64,000 nucleotides of DNA from Haberlea rhodopensis (Eukaryota; Streptophyta; Magnoliopsida; Lamiales; Gesneriaceae): the NCBI GenBank assembly GCA_907163345.1, contig CAJQUN010000023.1:8008598-8072597 (forward strand), written 5' to 3'. A program made the position numbers and the translations under genes. Numbering within the stretch: the first letter of the stretch is position 1; every line of letters begins with the position of its first letter. Shown piece after piece: positions 40,882-51,742 of the stretch. The notes under the pieces were generated by a model that was given only the letters and a program-made list of their open reading frames with translations, searched no databases and was not told the origin of the DNA.

Positions 40882-42612
40882 ATGGCGGCTATTAACCCGG
40901 AGAACCTCAATGAAGAGGTAGGGGATATGGGCAGTATGAATGCTAGTGTTGCTCATATGAATCCTTTACCGCCACCTGCTGTAGGAGTGGAGCCCAGTGC
41001 ACAGATGTTATCACCAGGGGAGCTCAGTTTGACACAGTTTCTGAACTTCCGTCCACCCATGTTTGAGGGGACCGAGTCTGGAGAAGGGGCCGAAGAGTGG
41101 CTAGAACGGATAGAGCAGATACTTGTGACTGCGCTCTGTGCACGTACCGCATGGCTGAGGTTAGCCGAGTTTCAGATGGCGAAGAAGCCTTCTATGTGGT
41201 GGAAGACCACTGTGATGGAGCTAAGGGCTCAAGGTATGGTAGTGGACTGGACTATATTCAGGACCCGGTTTCTTAACCAGTATTTTTCTGCAGCTGCCAG
41301 ACAAGTAAAGGAGGACGAGTTCACTAATTTGAAGCAGGGCAACATGTCAGTTTCAGACTTTGCTTTGCAGTATTCCTCACTGTTGAGGTATGTCCACCAT
41401 ATCGCTGTGAGCAACCATGCAAAGATGAGGCATTTCCTGAAGGGACTGAGGCCAGAACTATTTGACCGGGTTGTCTCCAACAACCCCAGCTCTTTTGATG
41501 ACGCCCTGACACGGGCAGAGCTGGCAGAGATTGCTGTGGGAGCGTATAAAGATGTTGTACCCCCTTCCGTGCCATCACAGAGGCCTGTTACTGATAGTTT
41601 GAAACCACGAGGGGATCAGTTCAAGGCTCATGGAGCCTCATCATCTTCCAGATTTAGCGGGAAGAAATCTCAGGGTCAGAAGCAGAGCAATCGAGGACCT
41701 ACACAGGGGAGTAAGGCAGGAGGGGATAGGTGTGACCGCTGTGGAGGATTTCACTTGTCACGTGACTGCCGAGGCTGTTATGTTTGTGGCAAGGTGGGCC
41801 ACTTAGCTCGGAATTGCCCCAATCGGGCAAGTCAGGCAGACTCAGGGCCGAATAGGCCAAGATTTGATGCTAGGACGGCACCACCGAGGCAGCAGTTTGT
41901 GCCTCGACCACAGGGAGGTCAGGCGACAGGACCACCGCAGGGACAAGTGTATGCACTGACTAGGGAGCAGACTGAGGTAGCCCCGAAGGAGGTCATTGCT
42001 GGTACGTGTCATTTATTTACGTACCCTGCATTTATTTTGGTAGATACAGGTGCTTCTCATTCTTTTGTATCTGTTGCTTTTGTGGAGAGATACAACTTGT
42101 GCTCGTCTCTGTTACCCACGCCTCTCATGGTCTCGACACCCACGGGAAAGCATGTGATTGCGGACCGACTGTTATCTGATTGCCTCATTTATTTTGAGGG
42201 CAATGACCTGAGGGCCGATCTGATTCAGTTAGAGATGGCAGATTTTGACTGCATTATCGGCATTGATGTGTTGAGCAGATACCGAGCTGTGGTAGATTGC
42301 CGACAGAGGATGGTACGTTTTCTATCTGATCAGGGGTTCCAGTGGACTTTTTATGGGGACGGCTCTCGTCCAAGGATTCCAGTGATCTCAGCGGTTAAGA
42401 TGTCGCGGTTATTGGAACGCGGCCACACGGGCTACCTTATTTATGCCATGGATGCATCAGATGAAAATGAAGTGAGAGCCGAGGACATTCCAGTTGTGGC
42501 GGAATACATTGATGTGTTCCCATATGAGATTACAGGATTTCCGCCTGTCAGGGATGTTGAGTTCGCCATTGAGCTGCTGCCAGGGACTTCTGCTATTTCT
42601 CGTGCCCCGTAA
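40882..42612 (+). CDS. G2 gag and protease
   Basis: Open for 576 codons from the ATG at 40882 (MAAINPENLNEEVG). The frame extends 14 codons further upstream, but G1 supports 40882. Gag core: LTQFLNFRPPMFEGTESGEG, WLRLAEFQMAKKPSMWW, RTRFLNQYF, FTNLKQGNMSVSDFALQYSS and ALTRAELAEIAVGAYKDVV. A double cysteine region begins at residue 284 (CDRCGGFHLSRDC, then CYVCGKVGHLARNC). The protease active site is at residue 388 (FILVDTGASHSFVS). The TAA at 42610-42612 replaces a tyrosine codon (G1 has TAT), so the polyprotein is cut just before RT. Confidence 0.92.
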   Translation: MAAINPENLNEEVGDMGSMNASVAHMNPLPPPAVGVEPSAQMLSPGELSLTQFLNFRPPMFEGTESGEGAEEWLERIEQILVTALCARTAWLRLAEFQMAKKPSMWWKTTVMELRAQGMVVDWTIFRTRFLNQYFSAAARQVKEDEFTNLKQGNMSVSDFALQYSSLLRYVHHIAVSNHAKMRHFLKGLRPELFDRVVSNNPSSFDDALTRAELAEIAVGAYKDVVPPSVPSQRPVTDSLKPRGDQFKAHGASSSSRFSGKKSQGQKQSNRGPTQGSKAGGDRCDRCGGFHLSRDCRGCYVCGKVGHLARNCPNRASQADSGPNRPRFDARTAPPRQQFVPRPQGGQATGPPQGQVYALTREQTEVAPKEVIAGTCHLFTYPAFILVDTGASHSFVSVAFVERYNLCSSLLPTPLMVSTPTGKHVIADRLLSDCLIYFEGNDLRADLIQLEMADFDCIIGIDVLSRYRAVVDCRQRMVRFLSDQGFQWTFYGDGSRPRIPVISAVKMSRLLERGHTGYLIYAMDASDENEVRAEDIPVVAEYIDVFPYEITGFPPVRDVEFAIELLPGTSAISRAP

Positions 42613-43926
42613 AGGATGGCACCGGCAGAGCTGAGAGAGCTGAAGGTACAGTTACAGGAGCTCCTTGACAAGGGATACATTCGTCCTAGTGTATCGCCTT
42701 GGGGTGCACCAGTCTTGTTCGTGAAAAAGAAGGATGGTTCAATGCGTCTGTGCATTGACTACAGGCAACTGAACAAGGCCACAGTGAAGAACAGGTATCC
42801 ACTTCCGAGGATTGATGATCTGTTAGATCAGCTTCAGGGTACTGAGGTGTACTCGAAGATAGACTTGAGGTCAGGCTATCATCAGGTGCGGGTTAGAGCT
42901 GGCGATGTCCAAAAGACGGCTTTTAGAACTCGGTATGGGCACTACGAGTTCTTAGTGATGCCATTCGGAGTGACAAATGCACCTGCAGTTTTTATGAGCC
43001 TGATGAACAGAGTATTTCAGGAATACCTCGACCAGTTTGTGATCGTATTCATTGATGACATCCTCGTCTACTCAAGGAGTGAGGAGGAACATGCCGATCA
43101 TTTGAGGACAGTACTTCAGATTCTCAGAGATCATCAGTTGTACGCCAAACTCAGCAAGTGTGAGTTTTGGCTGAGCAGTGTATCATTTTTGGGCCATATC
43201 ATATCACGAGAGGGGATATCAGTAGACCCGATGAAGATAGAGGCAGTTATGGATTGGTCTGCCCCTACTTCAGTCAGTGAAATTCGAAGTTCTCTTGGTC
43301 TGGCTGGCTATTACCGACGTTTCGTCGAGGGTTTCTCAAAGATCGCCAAGCCACTTACACAGCTGACTCAGAAGGGAGTTCCATTCCTTTGGTCGGAAAC
43401 TTGTGAGCAGAGCTTCAAGGAGTTGAAGCACAGATTGACTTCAGCGCCAGTTTTGGTGATTCCCAGGGAGAACAAAATGTTCGTTCTCTATACCGACGCA
43501 TCGCTTCAGGGTTTAGGATGCGTGCTAATGCAGGATAAGCACGTTGTGGCTTACGCTTTGAGACAATTGAATCCACATGAGACGAGGTATCCGGTCCATG
43601 ATCTGGAGCTAGCAGCTATAGTGTTCGCCTTGAAGATATGGCGACACTACTTATATGGTACCTCATTCACCATCTTCACTGATCACAAAAGCCTGAAGTT
43701 CTTGTTTACACAGGCTGAGCTGAACATGAGGCAGAGGAGATGGATGGATCTGCTGAAGGATTATGATTGTGAAATCCTATACCATCCCGGGAAAGCAAAC
43801 TTGACAGCCGACGCTTTGAGTCGGAAGGTGAGGAGCACAGCAGAGGATGCCATGTGTCTATCAGCTATGTTGGGCTCCTACTGCCATTTGGGATTTGATT
43901 ATGATGTGTCTACTTCACCAGTATAG
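42613..43926 (+). CDS. G2 reverse transcriptase and RNase H
   Basis: Same frame as gag. RT: MAPAELRELKVQLQELLDKG, SVSPWGAPVLFVKKKDGSMR, CIDYRQLNKATVKNRYPLPR, YSKIDLRSGYHQVRV, GHYEFLVMPFGVTNAPAVF, catalytic FIDDILVYS with the two Asp codons at 43054 and 43057, and FLGHIISREGISVDP. RNase H: FVLYTDASLQGLGCVLMQ, HDLELAAIVFALKIWRHYL, FTDHKSLKFLF and the terminal Asp in LTADALSRK. It ends at a TAG (43924-43926); the frame resumes directly after it, so this is a premature stop. Confidence 0.93.
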   Translation, partial: RMAPAELRELKVQLQELLDKGYIRPSVSPWGAPVLFVKKKDGSMRLCIDYRQLNKATVKNRYPLPRIDDLLDQLQGTEVYSKIDLRSGYHQVRVRAGDVQKTAFRTRYGHYEFLVMPFGVTNAPAVFMSLMNRVFQEYLDQFVIVFIDDILVYSRSEEEHADHLRTVLQILRDHQLYAKLSKCEFWLSSVSFLGHIISREGISVDPMKIEAVMDWSAPTSVSEIRSSLGLAGYYRRFVEGFSKIAKPLTQLTQKGVPFLWSETCEQSFKELKHRLTSAPVLVIPRENKMFVLYTDASLQGLGCVLMQDKHVVAYALRQLNPHETRYPVHDLELAAIVFALKIWRHYLYGTSFTIFTDHKSLKFLFTQAELNMRQRRWMDLLKDYDCEILYHPGKANLTADALSRKVRSTAEDAMCLSAMLGSYCHLGFDYDVSTSPV

Positions 43927-44943
43927 GTTTTGACCTTGTTAGCTGAGCCTGTTATTTATGATCACATCAGGAAGGCTCAGGGGACCGATGCATAGGTTCA
44001 GAGATGGATGTCAGTGGTTCATTCAGGTCAGCCATCGAGATTCAAAGTGGCTGAGGATGGTTCTCTGAGACTTGGCGACAGATGGGTGGTTCCAGATACA
44101 CCCGAGTTGCGTCAGGGTATATTACAGCAAGCTCATTACAGCAGGATGAGTGTCCACCCGGGCGGGAAGAAGATGTATAAGGATCTACGCAGCCAGTTCT
44201 GGTGGAGGCGTATGAAACAAGATGTCACCTCATTCTTCAAGAGATTTTTGATCTGTCAACAGGTGAAGGCTGAGAGGCAGAGGCCTGGAGGTGAGCTAAG
44301 GAGCTTGGAGATACCACAGTGGAAGTGGGAGCACATATCCATGGACTTCGTGACCCACTTACCAAGGACTGTTTCGGGTTTCGATGCTATATGGGTAGTC
44401 GTCGACAGATTGACTAAGAGTGCTCATTTCATTCCCTACTGTATGACCTTCACGTACTTGAGGATGGCACAGTTATATATCAGAGATGTGGTGAGACTGC
44501 ATGGGATCCCTGTTTCAATTGTGTCTGATCGAGATCCGCGGTTTACATCTCACTTTTGGGAGGGTCTTCAGTCAGCTCTAGGTACAGAGTTGAGGTTGAG
44601 CACAGCCTATCATCCCCAGACAGACGGACAGACCGAGCGTACGATACAGACGCTCGAAGATATGTTGAGGGCTTGTGTGTTGGAATTCGACACTTCATGG
44701 CAGGACTCGATAGCCTTGGTGGAGTTCTCTTACAACAATAGCTACCAGGCAAGTATACAGATGGCTCCTTTTGAGGCCCTCTATGGTAGGCATTGTAGGT
44801 CACCCTTGTGTTGGGATGACGTGGATCGCAAATCAGTCGGAGGACCAGATTTGATCCGGGAAATGGAAGAAAAGGTAAAAGTGATAAGACAAAAGATGAA
44901 GGCAGCTCAGGACAGACAGGCAGCGTATGCCAATCAGCGGTGA
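43927..44943 (+). CDS. G2 integrase
   Basis: In frame with RT; a second TAG at 43993-43995 lies in the linker. Integrase motifs: zinc-binding HYSRMSVHPGGKKMYKDL, then KRFLICQQVK. The first Cys of the usual CxxC is replaced by Phe (TTT at 44245-44247, where G1 has TGT). The catalytic core follows: WEHISMDFVTHLPRTVSGFD, VVDRLTKSAHFIPY, IVSDRDPRFTSHFWEG, TAYHPQTDGQTERTIQTLED and SYNNSYQASIQMAPFEALYG. It ends at TGA 44941-44943, where G1 has CGA (Arg), so the stop is a mutation. The lost cysteine could itself impair integration. Confidence 0.9.
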
Positions 44944-45447
44944 AGACCGTTGGAGTTTCAGTTGGGCGACAGAGTCTTTCTGAAGATCTCACCTTTTAGA
45001 GGTGTGGTACGGTTTGGTATGCGAGGGAAGTTATCCCCGAGATATGTGGGGCCGTACGAGATCTTGCAGTGTGTGGGTACTCTGGCTTACCGGTTAGCTT
45101 TACCGCCCTCTCTGTCTGGCATTCACGATGTATTTCATGTGTCTATGTTGCGGAAGTACGAGCCAGATCCTTCTCATGTGTTGCAGCCTTCTGAGGTTCA
45201 GATTGAGTCAGATGTTTCCTATGTTGAGCGGCCTATCAGGATTTTGGATAGGGCAGATCGCAGACTGAGAAACAAAGTTATTCCTATGATCAAGGTTCAG
45301 TGGGATCGTAGGGGTGTCGAGGAGGCCACGTGGGAGACAGAGCGACACATGGTGCAGCACTATCCAGAGCTGTTTTCTGGTATGCGTTTATGTTTTGTTT
45401 TACTTCATGTTGGTAAGCATGCTGATTTCGAGGACGAAATCTTATAA
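44944..45447 (+). CDS. G2 integrase C terminus with chromodomain-like tail
   Basis: Continues in frame: LEFQLGDRVFLKISPFRGV, KLSPRYVGPYEILQCVGTLA, YRLALPPSLSGIHDVFHVSM and LRKYEPDPSHVL. It then reads IKVQWDRRGVEEATWE and ends a little after YPELFSGM. The VQW...VEEATWE segment is the usual residue of a chromodomain in Tekay/Del chromoviruses, thought to steer integration to heterochromatin. The last residues after SGM to 45447 are likely real, since the stop lies just before the purine tract (AAGTAGGGGAGTAT, about 45446-45459). Confidence 0.85.
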   Translation, partial: RPLEFQLGDRVFLKISPFRGVVRFGMRGKLSPRYVGPYEILQCVGTLAYRLALPPSLSGIHDVFHVSMLRKYEPDPSHVLQPSEVQIESDVSYVERPIRILDRADRRLRNKVIPMIKVQWDRRGVEEATWETERHMVQHYPELFSGMRLCFVLLHVGKHADFEDEIL

Positions 45448-45459
45448 GTAGGGGAGTAT

Positions 45460-47828
45460 TGTGATATCCCCGAAATGATTAGGTGTTATTTAAACATTAA
45501 TCATTGTTGTGAAAATTATGGTATTAATTCTTGTGTTGAATTAATAATATTGGGAAATGCATGTGAGGGTGCATGTGTTATATGTTGGGATTTTGGGGTT
45601 GTGGCATGATTATTTGGGGTGTGTGTTGTTTGTTTTGGTAAAGCATATTAAAATGGGAGTTGAAGTATTTTATTGAGAAAATACTATAAAATATCATGTG
45701 AGGATATTTTAATACATCGTGCTAAATACCGGGACCAAAACATAACACATCACTTAACCCACCACTCAACCACCCCCCTTGACCCATACCCTGCTGCCAG
45801 CTGCCAGTTGCTTGCCCATGCCCCTTGTCCCATCTCCAACTCCACCTTTCCATAGCTGGAACTCCTCCATTCCTCTCCCATTTTTTGTCCAACATCTGAT
45901 AAGTAAGAAAAGGAGGAGATCCACCATTTTTATTGCTTGGAAAGCTTGCAAAAATCGGAGCAAAAGAGGGTGAGAAACCATTTTTGGGTTTGAATTTAAG
46001 TTGTTTAAGTTCATACTTTTACTGGTGTAAAAATGGCATGTTAGCTTAGGTTTCTTAAAACCTTCGATTTAAATGCTTACATGGTGTTGTTATGAAGCTC
46101 TCAGTATTTTTCCTTATGTATATTACATGTTTTATGTAGAGGAAATAAGCATGTAAAGTATGGTGTTCGAAAATCTGGGTAAGGTTGTGCCCTGTTTTCT
46201 GGAAAAATATGAGTTGGGAGTGTTTTTATGAAGGTGATATCATGCTCGTTAGCTTAGGTTTTGATAAACCTTTGATGTGAAAATATGCACGGTAGTTTTG
46301 TGAAGCCCTTGGCATGTTTGTTCGAGCATGCTTTATGTTATATGTTGTAGTTTTAATAGCATGAAATGAGGTACTCAAGAAATCTGGAAATGATTATGCT
46401 GCCCTGTTTCCAGAAAAGTTGATCGAGTACTTGTGTGAATGGTCGACGTTTATGCATGTGGGCTTATGGTTGGGGTGTAAATTTGATATGAATACACTCA
46501 GGGGTAGTGTATTGTAGCTACTAGCATGTTTGTTTGGGCATGTTGTATGTCTTACATGTTAGAACGAAAGGTATGAAAATCAGTGTTAGAGCATTCTGGA
46601 AAATGTCGCGCACAGACCATGTGGCGATCGATCGCCACAAATGGGGCGATCGATCGCCGACGTCCAGTAGCCAAAATCAAAGGCACGCGATCGATTGCCA
46701 TGAATGGCGCGATCGATCGCCATGGGACAGTGAAGTCTGGCGATCGATCGCCAAGTGGTAGCGATCGATCGCCAGAGGCAGAGTTATGAAAAATTGATTT
46801 TTTGTTGGATTTTTGATTTTGGACTATAAATTGGCATCTAATATTGTGTTGTACACTGGTGTAGAGCCTTCACAGACGGCTACACAACGCAGGGGATAGA
46901 GTCCCACCACACACTACATTTTGGAAAGGTACGTAAGCGACGTACGGGCATCCCAACGGTAACATGTACTTTATGTTTGTCTTTGACACATGATGAATGC
47001 AATGTGATGCATTAAGGTTATGATACATGTTATTATGCATTGTTGTTTCATATTATGCATTGTGTTGCATATTGTGATGTGGAATAAAGAAGTGTATTCC
47101 ACGAGTCAGGGCGATCACAGTTAAGGTTTTAATGCTTACGCTTTACCGCTAAAAATGTGGAGCGGGAGAGGGGAGGCTCGCTTGCACATGGAGGCGGGGT
47201 ATACCATACTGAGCGAGGATGAGATACCGCTAGTATGAAGAAGCGAGGATGAGATACCGCTTGTTTCAAGATTATGAAAGCGAGGAAGCATTAAAATAAC
47301 TGATGATGACTGACTCAAGAAAAAGAGATGATATGTCATGACATTTATTTATGAAACCATATGTTCATACAGTGAGTTGTTTATGAATTATGGTACATGG
47401 TACAGGGACAACCAATAGGCGTTGTAAATGCGATGAAATACAGGAAGTGTTTTGTATTTATGATTATGCATTTACGCCTTACGTATTCATATTGTGTTGT
47501 ATATGAATAGCTATGTGCTCATGTGTTGGGGGTTGTCTTTGTAGGTGCTTTTGCTAAGGAGAACTAGGGTCGGGGCTGATACTTTGAGCTGTAAGGAGTG
47601 CTACTACAATAGCAGGACAGAGTTCTTTTGCGTAGTCTCTACAAGTAGTAGATAGAACTATAGTGTCACTCCTATTGTTTTGAGAAATGTAACTATTATC
47701 TGTTGAAAATTTTATGGGTACATGTGAACTGTAAGCTCAAAATGTCAACACGATTAAATACTCTGATATTGAAATGCTTAGTTCTCATAATTGCACCTTA
47801 CATTATGTTTAAGTATCGGGGTCTCACA
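45460..47828 (+). repeat. G2 3' LTR, 2369 bp
   Basis: Second LTR copy, TGTGATATCCCCGAAATG to TCTCACA. The palindrome cluster lies at 46622-46772, with the variant site restored as GGCGCGATCGATCGCC but a third site changed to GCGATCGATTGCC. About 35 bp absent from the 5' LTR are present near 46795-46832. Confidence 0.95.
46622..46772. repeat. GGCGATCGATCGCC palindrome cluster in the G2 3' LTR
   Basis: Same six-site layout and spacing as at 39492-39642, so both LTRs of the element carry the array. Confidence 0.92.
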
Positions 47829-47833
47829 GCATG

Positions 47834-48170
47834 AGACTAGATATCTAGTTCATGACGTGGAATTGGCGGCTATAGTGTTTGCCTTGAAAACTTGGCGGCA
47901 CTACTTGTATGGTACTTTGTTTACCATCTACACTGACCATAAGAGCCTGCAGTTTTTATTTACTCAAGCGGAATTGAATATGAGACAGAGGAGATGGATG
48001 GACTTGCTAAAGGACTATGATTGCGAGATAGAATACCATCACAGGAAGGCGAACTTGACAGCTGGCGCTTTGAGTTGGAAAGTGAAGCACACTGCGGAGG
48101 ACATCATTCATTTGTCGGCATTGTTGACTTCTACTGTCAGTTGGGCTATGACTTTGATGTGTCTGCATCG
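47834..48170 (+). pseudogene. G1 RNase H, second part
   Basis: Resumes after the G2 duplication: ETRYLVHDVELAAIVFALKT, YTDHKSLQFLFTQAELNMRQ and YDCEIEYHHRKANLTAGALS. The last motif has Gly where G2 has the conserved Asp (LTADALS), so a probable catalytic residue is lost. A frameshift near 48120 moves the linker to another frame. Confidence 0.85.
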
Positions 48171-49623
48171 CTAGTACGTGTGTCCACATTGTTGGCAGAG
48201 CCTTATATTTTTGAGAATATCAGAAGAGCTCAGAAGACAGGCGATGAGATACAAAGATGGTTAGCATTGGTCCTTCAAGGACAACCATCAAGATTCAGGA
48301 TTGCAGAGGACGGTTCATTGAGGCTTGGTGACCGTTGGGTGGTTCCGAGTAAGCTGGAATTGCGCCAAGGGATCTTGCAACGGGCTCACAGTAGTAGGTT
48401 TAGCATCCACCCAGGCGGAAGGAAAATGTATATGGACCTCTGTGACGATTTTTGGTGGAAACGAATGAAACGAGATGTTATCGAATTCGTTAAGAGGTGT
48501 TTGATCTGTCAACAGGTGAAGACCGAGAGGCAGAAGCCCGGCGGTGAATTGAGAAGTTTGGAAATACCTAAATGGAAGTGGGAACACATATCCATGGACT
48601 TCATGACCCACTTACCGAGGACAACTTCGGGATTTAATGCCATTTGGGTGATCGTGGATAGGCTGACCAAAGTGACTCACTTTATCCCATACAGTATGAC
48701 CTTCACATACTTGAGGATGACTCAGTTGTACATTGGGGACGTGATGAGATTGTACGGGATCCCAGTTTCTATTGTGTCTGATCGAGACCCGCGGTTTACA
48801 TCTCATTTTGGGAAGGTCTTCAATCAGCTTTGGGAACTGAGGTGAGATTGAGCACGGCTTACCATCCCCAAACAATGGCCAGACGAGCGTACTATTCAGA
48901 CGCTCGAGGATATGTTGCAGGCTGGTGTGCTAGAGTTTGACTCTACGTGGCAGGATTTAGTGGCATTGGTAGAATTCTCGTACAACAATAGCTACCAGGC
49001 GAGCATTCAGATGGCTCCATTTGAGGCCTTGCATGGTCGGCGTTGTCGATCCCCATTGTACTGGGACGATTTGGACCGCAAGTCGGTCGGAGGACCGGAA
49101 CTGATCCTGGAGATGGAAGAAAAGGTGAAAGTGATCAGACAGAAAAGGAAAGCAGCTCAGGATAGGCAGGCAGCCTATGCTAATAAACGGCGACAACCGT
49201 TGGAGTTTTAGTTGGGAGATAAGGCCTTTTTGAAGATCTCACCAATCAGAGGTGTTGTGCTGGAAATTATCTCCAAGGTATGTTGGACCGTATGAGATCT
49301 TGCAGCACATTGGCACCTTGGCTTACCGATTGGCCTTGCCACCGTCTTTGTCTGGGATACATGACGTGTTTCATGTGTCTATGTTGAGGAAGTATGAGCT
49401 GGATCCGTCTCATGTGTTGCAGCCTTCAGAGGTTCAATTGGATTCTGATGTGTCCTATGTTGAACGGCATGTTAGAACTCCAGATCGAGCGGCTCGCAGA
49501 CTTCGGAACAAGGTGATACCGATGGTCAGAGTTCAGTGGGAACGCAGGGGTGTCGAGGAGGCCACGTGGGAGACGGAGCGACATATGGTGCAGCACTATC
49601 CGGAACTGTTTTCTGATATGTAA
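48171..49623 (+). pseudogene. G1 integrase and chromodomain-like tail, broken
   Basis: Integrase zinc region (FSIHPGGRKMYMDLCDDFWW, KRCLICQQVK with both cysteines) and core (WEHISMDFMTHLPRTTSGFN, IVDRLTKVTHF, IVSDRDPRFTSHF). A one-base loss near 48808 and further damage near 48870 shift the frame. It continues at 48912-49211 (LEFDSTWQDLVALVEFSYNN and onward) to a TAG at 49209, where G2 has CAG. After a short deletion it resumes at 49252-49623 with KLSPRYVGPYEILQHIGTLA, IHDVFHVSMLRKY and VRVQWERRGVEEATWE. Confidence 0.88.
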
Positions 49624-49693
49624 ATTTATGTTTTGATTTGAATTGGTAAGTGCATGCAATTTCGATGACAAAATTTTCTAAGTATGGGAGTAT

Positions 49694-50068
49694 TGTGATA
49701 TCCCTGAAATTAATCATGTGCTTTAAGGTTTCTAATAATAATTATGGTGTTATGATTATTATTATGGTTGGGAAATATATAGTTATGCGGTGAGCATTAA
49801 CTGGTATTACATTTCAGGGTGCATATAACTTATGTTGTGGAAATTGGGTTTTGGCATGGTTTATTTGGGGTGGGTGTTAATTATTTTAGAAAGCATGTTT
49901 AATCGGGTTATGGTGCATTTTTGGAAAAATGCTTTTCAAATATCATGTAGGGATGTTTTATACATCATACTAATTGTTAGGACATGGTTTTCAATTACAA
50001 AACCCTACATCATTATCCCCTACTCATTCTCACTCCCCACCTCACTCTTTATCAAACAACAAACACCC

Positions 50069-50099
<31 letters not shown>

Positions 50100-51737
50100 A
50101 AAAGCCACAAGATCGATTAGGCAAGGGAAGAAGAGGGAGGGATTTTCAAGAACTTGCACTTTTGATTCTTGGTAGGAATTTATAGCTCAAGTGGTAAGGA
50201 ACTCTTCTTGTTAAACTTTGAACATCTTTGTGATGGTTGAGCTATGAATTTTTGGGGGAAATGGCATGTATTGGTGCTTTGATGGGTTGATGTTTTGTGT
50301 TGCTATATTATGGTTTTATGGAGTTTATTATGTGTTGAGTTGATGAGGATTGATGGTTTGTGGTATATGTTGGTTTAGCATGTGGTATATGCACAAAAAT
50401 GGTTATTTCTCGCGATTGCAGAGCTCGGCGGTCGATCGGGATCCTCGATCGATCGCGCGCTGCAGGGATTTTGCTTGGGAAGAAAACACTTCCTCGATCG
50501 ATCGAGCGGACTTCCGATCGTTCGATGCGACTTCTCAATCGATTAGTGAGTCTTCTCGATTGATTGAGGAGTGCAGCGAGTTGGTGCCAAGAATGATCGC
50601 CTCGCGATCGATCGAGCACTGGGGCCGATCGATCGCGAGGCAGGGAATAGTGGAATTATTGGATTTTGGTTAAATTAATGGGATTTTTGGTATTGGATTA
50701 TAATTTGACCTCTAATATTTGATTGGATGATTACGTTGAGCCTTCCCAGCTGGCAACACAACACAGGAGATAAAGTCCTACAACATTTCCACATTTTGGA
50801 ACATAGGTACGTAGAGAGACGTACGGGCACCAAACGGTAACATGTATTTTATATACATATTGGATTATGCATTGTGGATGCATATACATATTGGATTATG
50901 CATTGTGGTTGCATATATGTATTGGATGCTTGGTGCATATCCCATGAGTTGTTGTTATATTCGAGTGATGATTTTAAATGCTTTGCCGCTGTCATTTGAA
51001 GCGATGATAGAATACTTGCTGCTGTCATATCGCAACGAGGGAAGAATATTTGCCGCTAATATGTTGAAACGATGGTAAATGCCGTATGTCACATTAAAAC
51101 GAGGTTATTCGATGCCGCTGATATGTCGAAGCGAGGGGCACTAGTGTCGCGGTCATGACAAGCGAGGTGCATTAAAATACACTATTATAACAAGATTATG
51201 GAATGGTTATTGGTATTGATGGAATGGTTATATGTCAAGACATTTATGGAACCGTAATATAATCCATTGATTATGATTATGATTATGAGATATGGTACGG
51301 GACAACCAATGGAAGCGTTTTAAATGCATTGGAAGGAAGTGCTTTGTATTTACGATTTATGCATTTACTCATTATAATCATATTGTGGTGACTATGGATT
51401 GTTATATGCTCATGGTTTGGGGTTGTTCCTGTAGGTGCATTTTGGCATGGAGGGCTAAGGCCAGGGTTGATGCAGTGAGCTGTGTGAGGAGTGATATTGT
51501 TATAGCAAGACAAGAATCTTTTGTATAGTTTCTACACAGGGTAGAGTAAATCTATAGATTTACATTCATTTTGATGAGAATGTAATTAATTCCTTTTGGA
51601 AATTTCATTTTGGAAATTTCTTTTTGGCATTGTAATTCTTAAGCTCAAGGCATCAACATGAACCATTATACTCTGATGAATGCATGTTTAGCTCTCTTAA
51701 TGCACTTAATCCACACTTAAGGTAGCGAGGCCTTACA
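49694..51737 (+). repeat. G1 3' LTR, 2044 bp
   Basis: Starts TGTGATATCCCTGAAATTAA, preceded by a purine tract (AAGTATGGGAGTAT, about 49680-49693), and ends GAGGCCTTACA. A long C run followed by an A run lies at about 50066-50103, and a palindrome cluster at 50433-50635 (eight sites, centre spacings 15, 49, 20, 21, 21, 48, 21). CCTTT (51738-51742) follows as the TSD. Confidence 0.92.
50433..50635. repeat. CGATCG palindrome cluster in the G1 3' LTR
   Basis: Centres near 50435.5, 50450.5, 50499.5, 50519.5, 50540.5, 50561.5, 50609.5 and 50630.5. Individual sites have drifted (CGATCGTTCG, CAATCGATTA, CGATTGATTG), but the layout is the same as in the 5' LTR. Confidence 0.85.
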
Positions 51738-51742
51738 CCTTT

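Larger units (their letters stand above)
38330..47828 (+). mobile_element. G2: Tekay/Del-type Ty3/Gypsy element inserted in G1
   Basis: Full-length plus-strand element: 5' LTR 38330-40663, primer site 40669, gag-protease 40882-42612, RT-RNase H-integrase-terminal domain 42613-45447, purine tract, 3' LTR 45460-47828. The TSD is GCATG. It is a relative of G1: proteins align throughout, and LTR start, end and internal motifs are shared. Pol is one uninterrupted frame apart from point stops, with no frameshift noticed, so it is the best-preserved Gypsy element here. Confidence 0.95.
22760..51737 (+). mobile_element. G1: Tekay/Del-type Ty3/Gypsy element, carrying S2 and G2
   Basis: Plus-strand element: 5' LTR (22760-22878 plus 33588-35459, split by S2), primer site 35464-35475, gag-protease 35682-37374, RT from 37375, interruption by G2 at 38330-47828, RNase H and integrase 47834-49623, purine tract, and 3' LTR 49694-51737. 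The TSD is CCTTT. Family assignment is from the integrase and terminal IHDVFHVSMLRKY ... VEEATWE region, as in Tekay/Del chromoviruses. It has many stops and frameshifts and clearly more LTR divergence than G2 or T, in line with it being the host of two insertions. Confidence 0.9.

Noticed and set aside
47791..47833. Taking the open frame that starts at 47791 as the start of a gene
   Set aside because: Its first part is G2 LTR sequence; the real reading is G1 RNase H joined from 38329 to 47834 across the G2 insertion.
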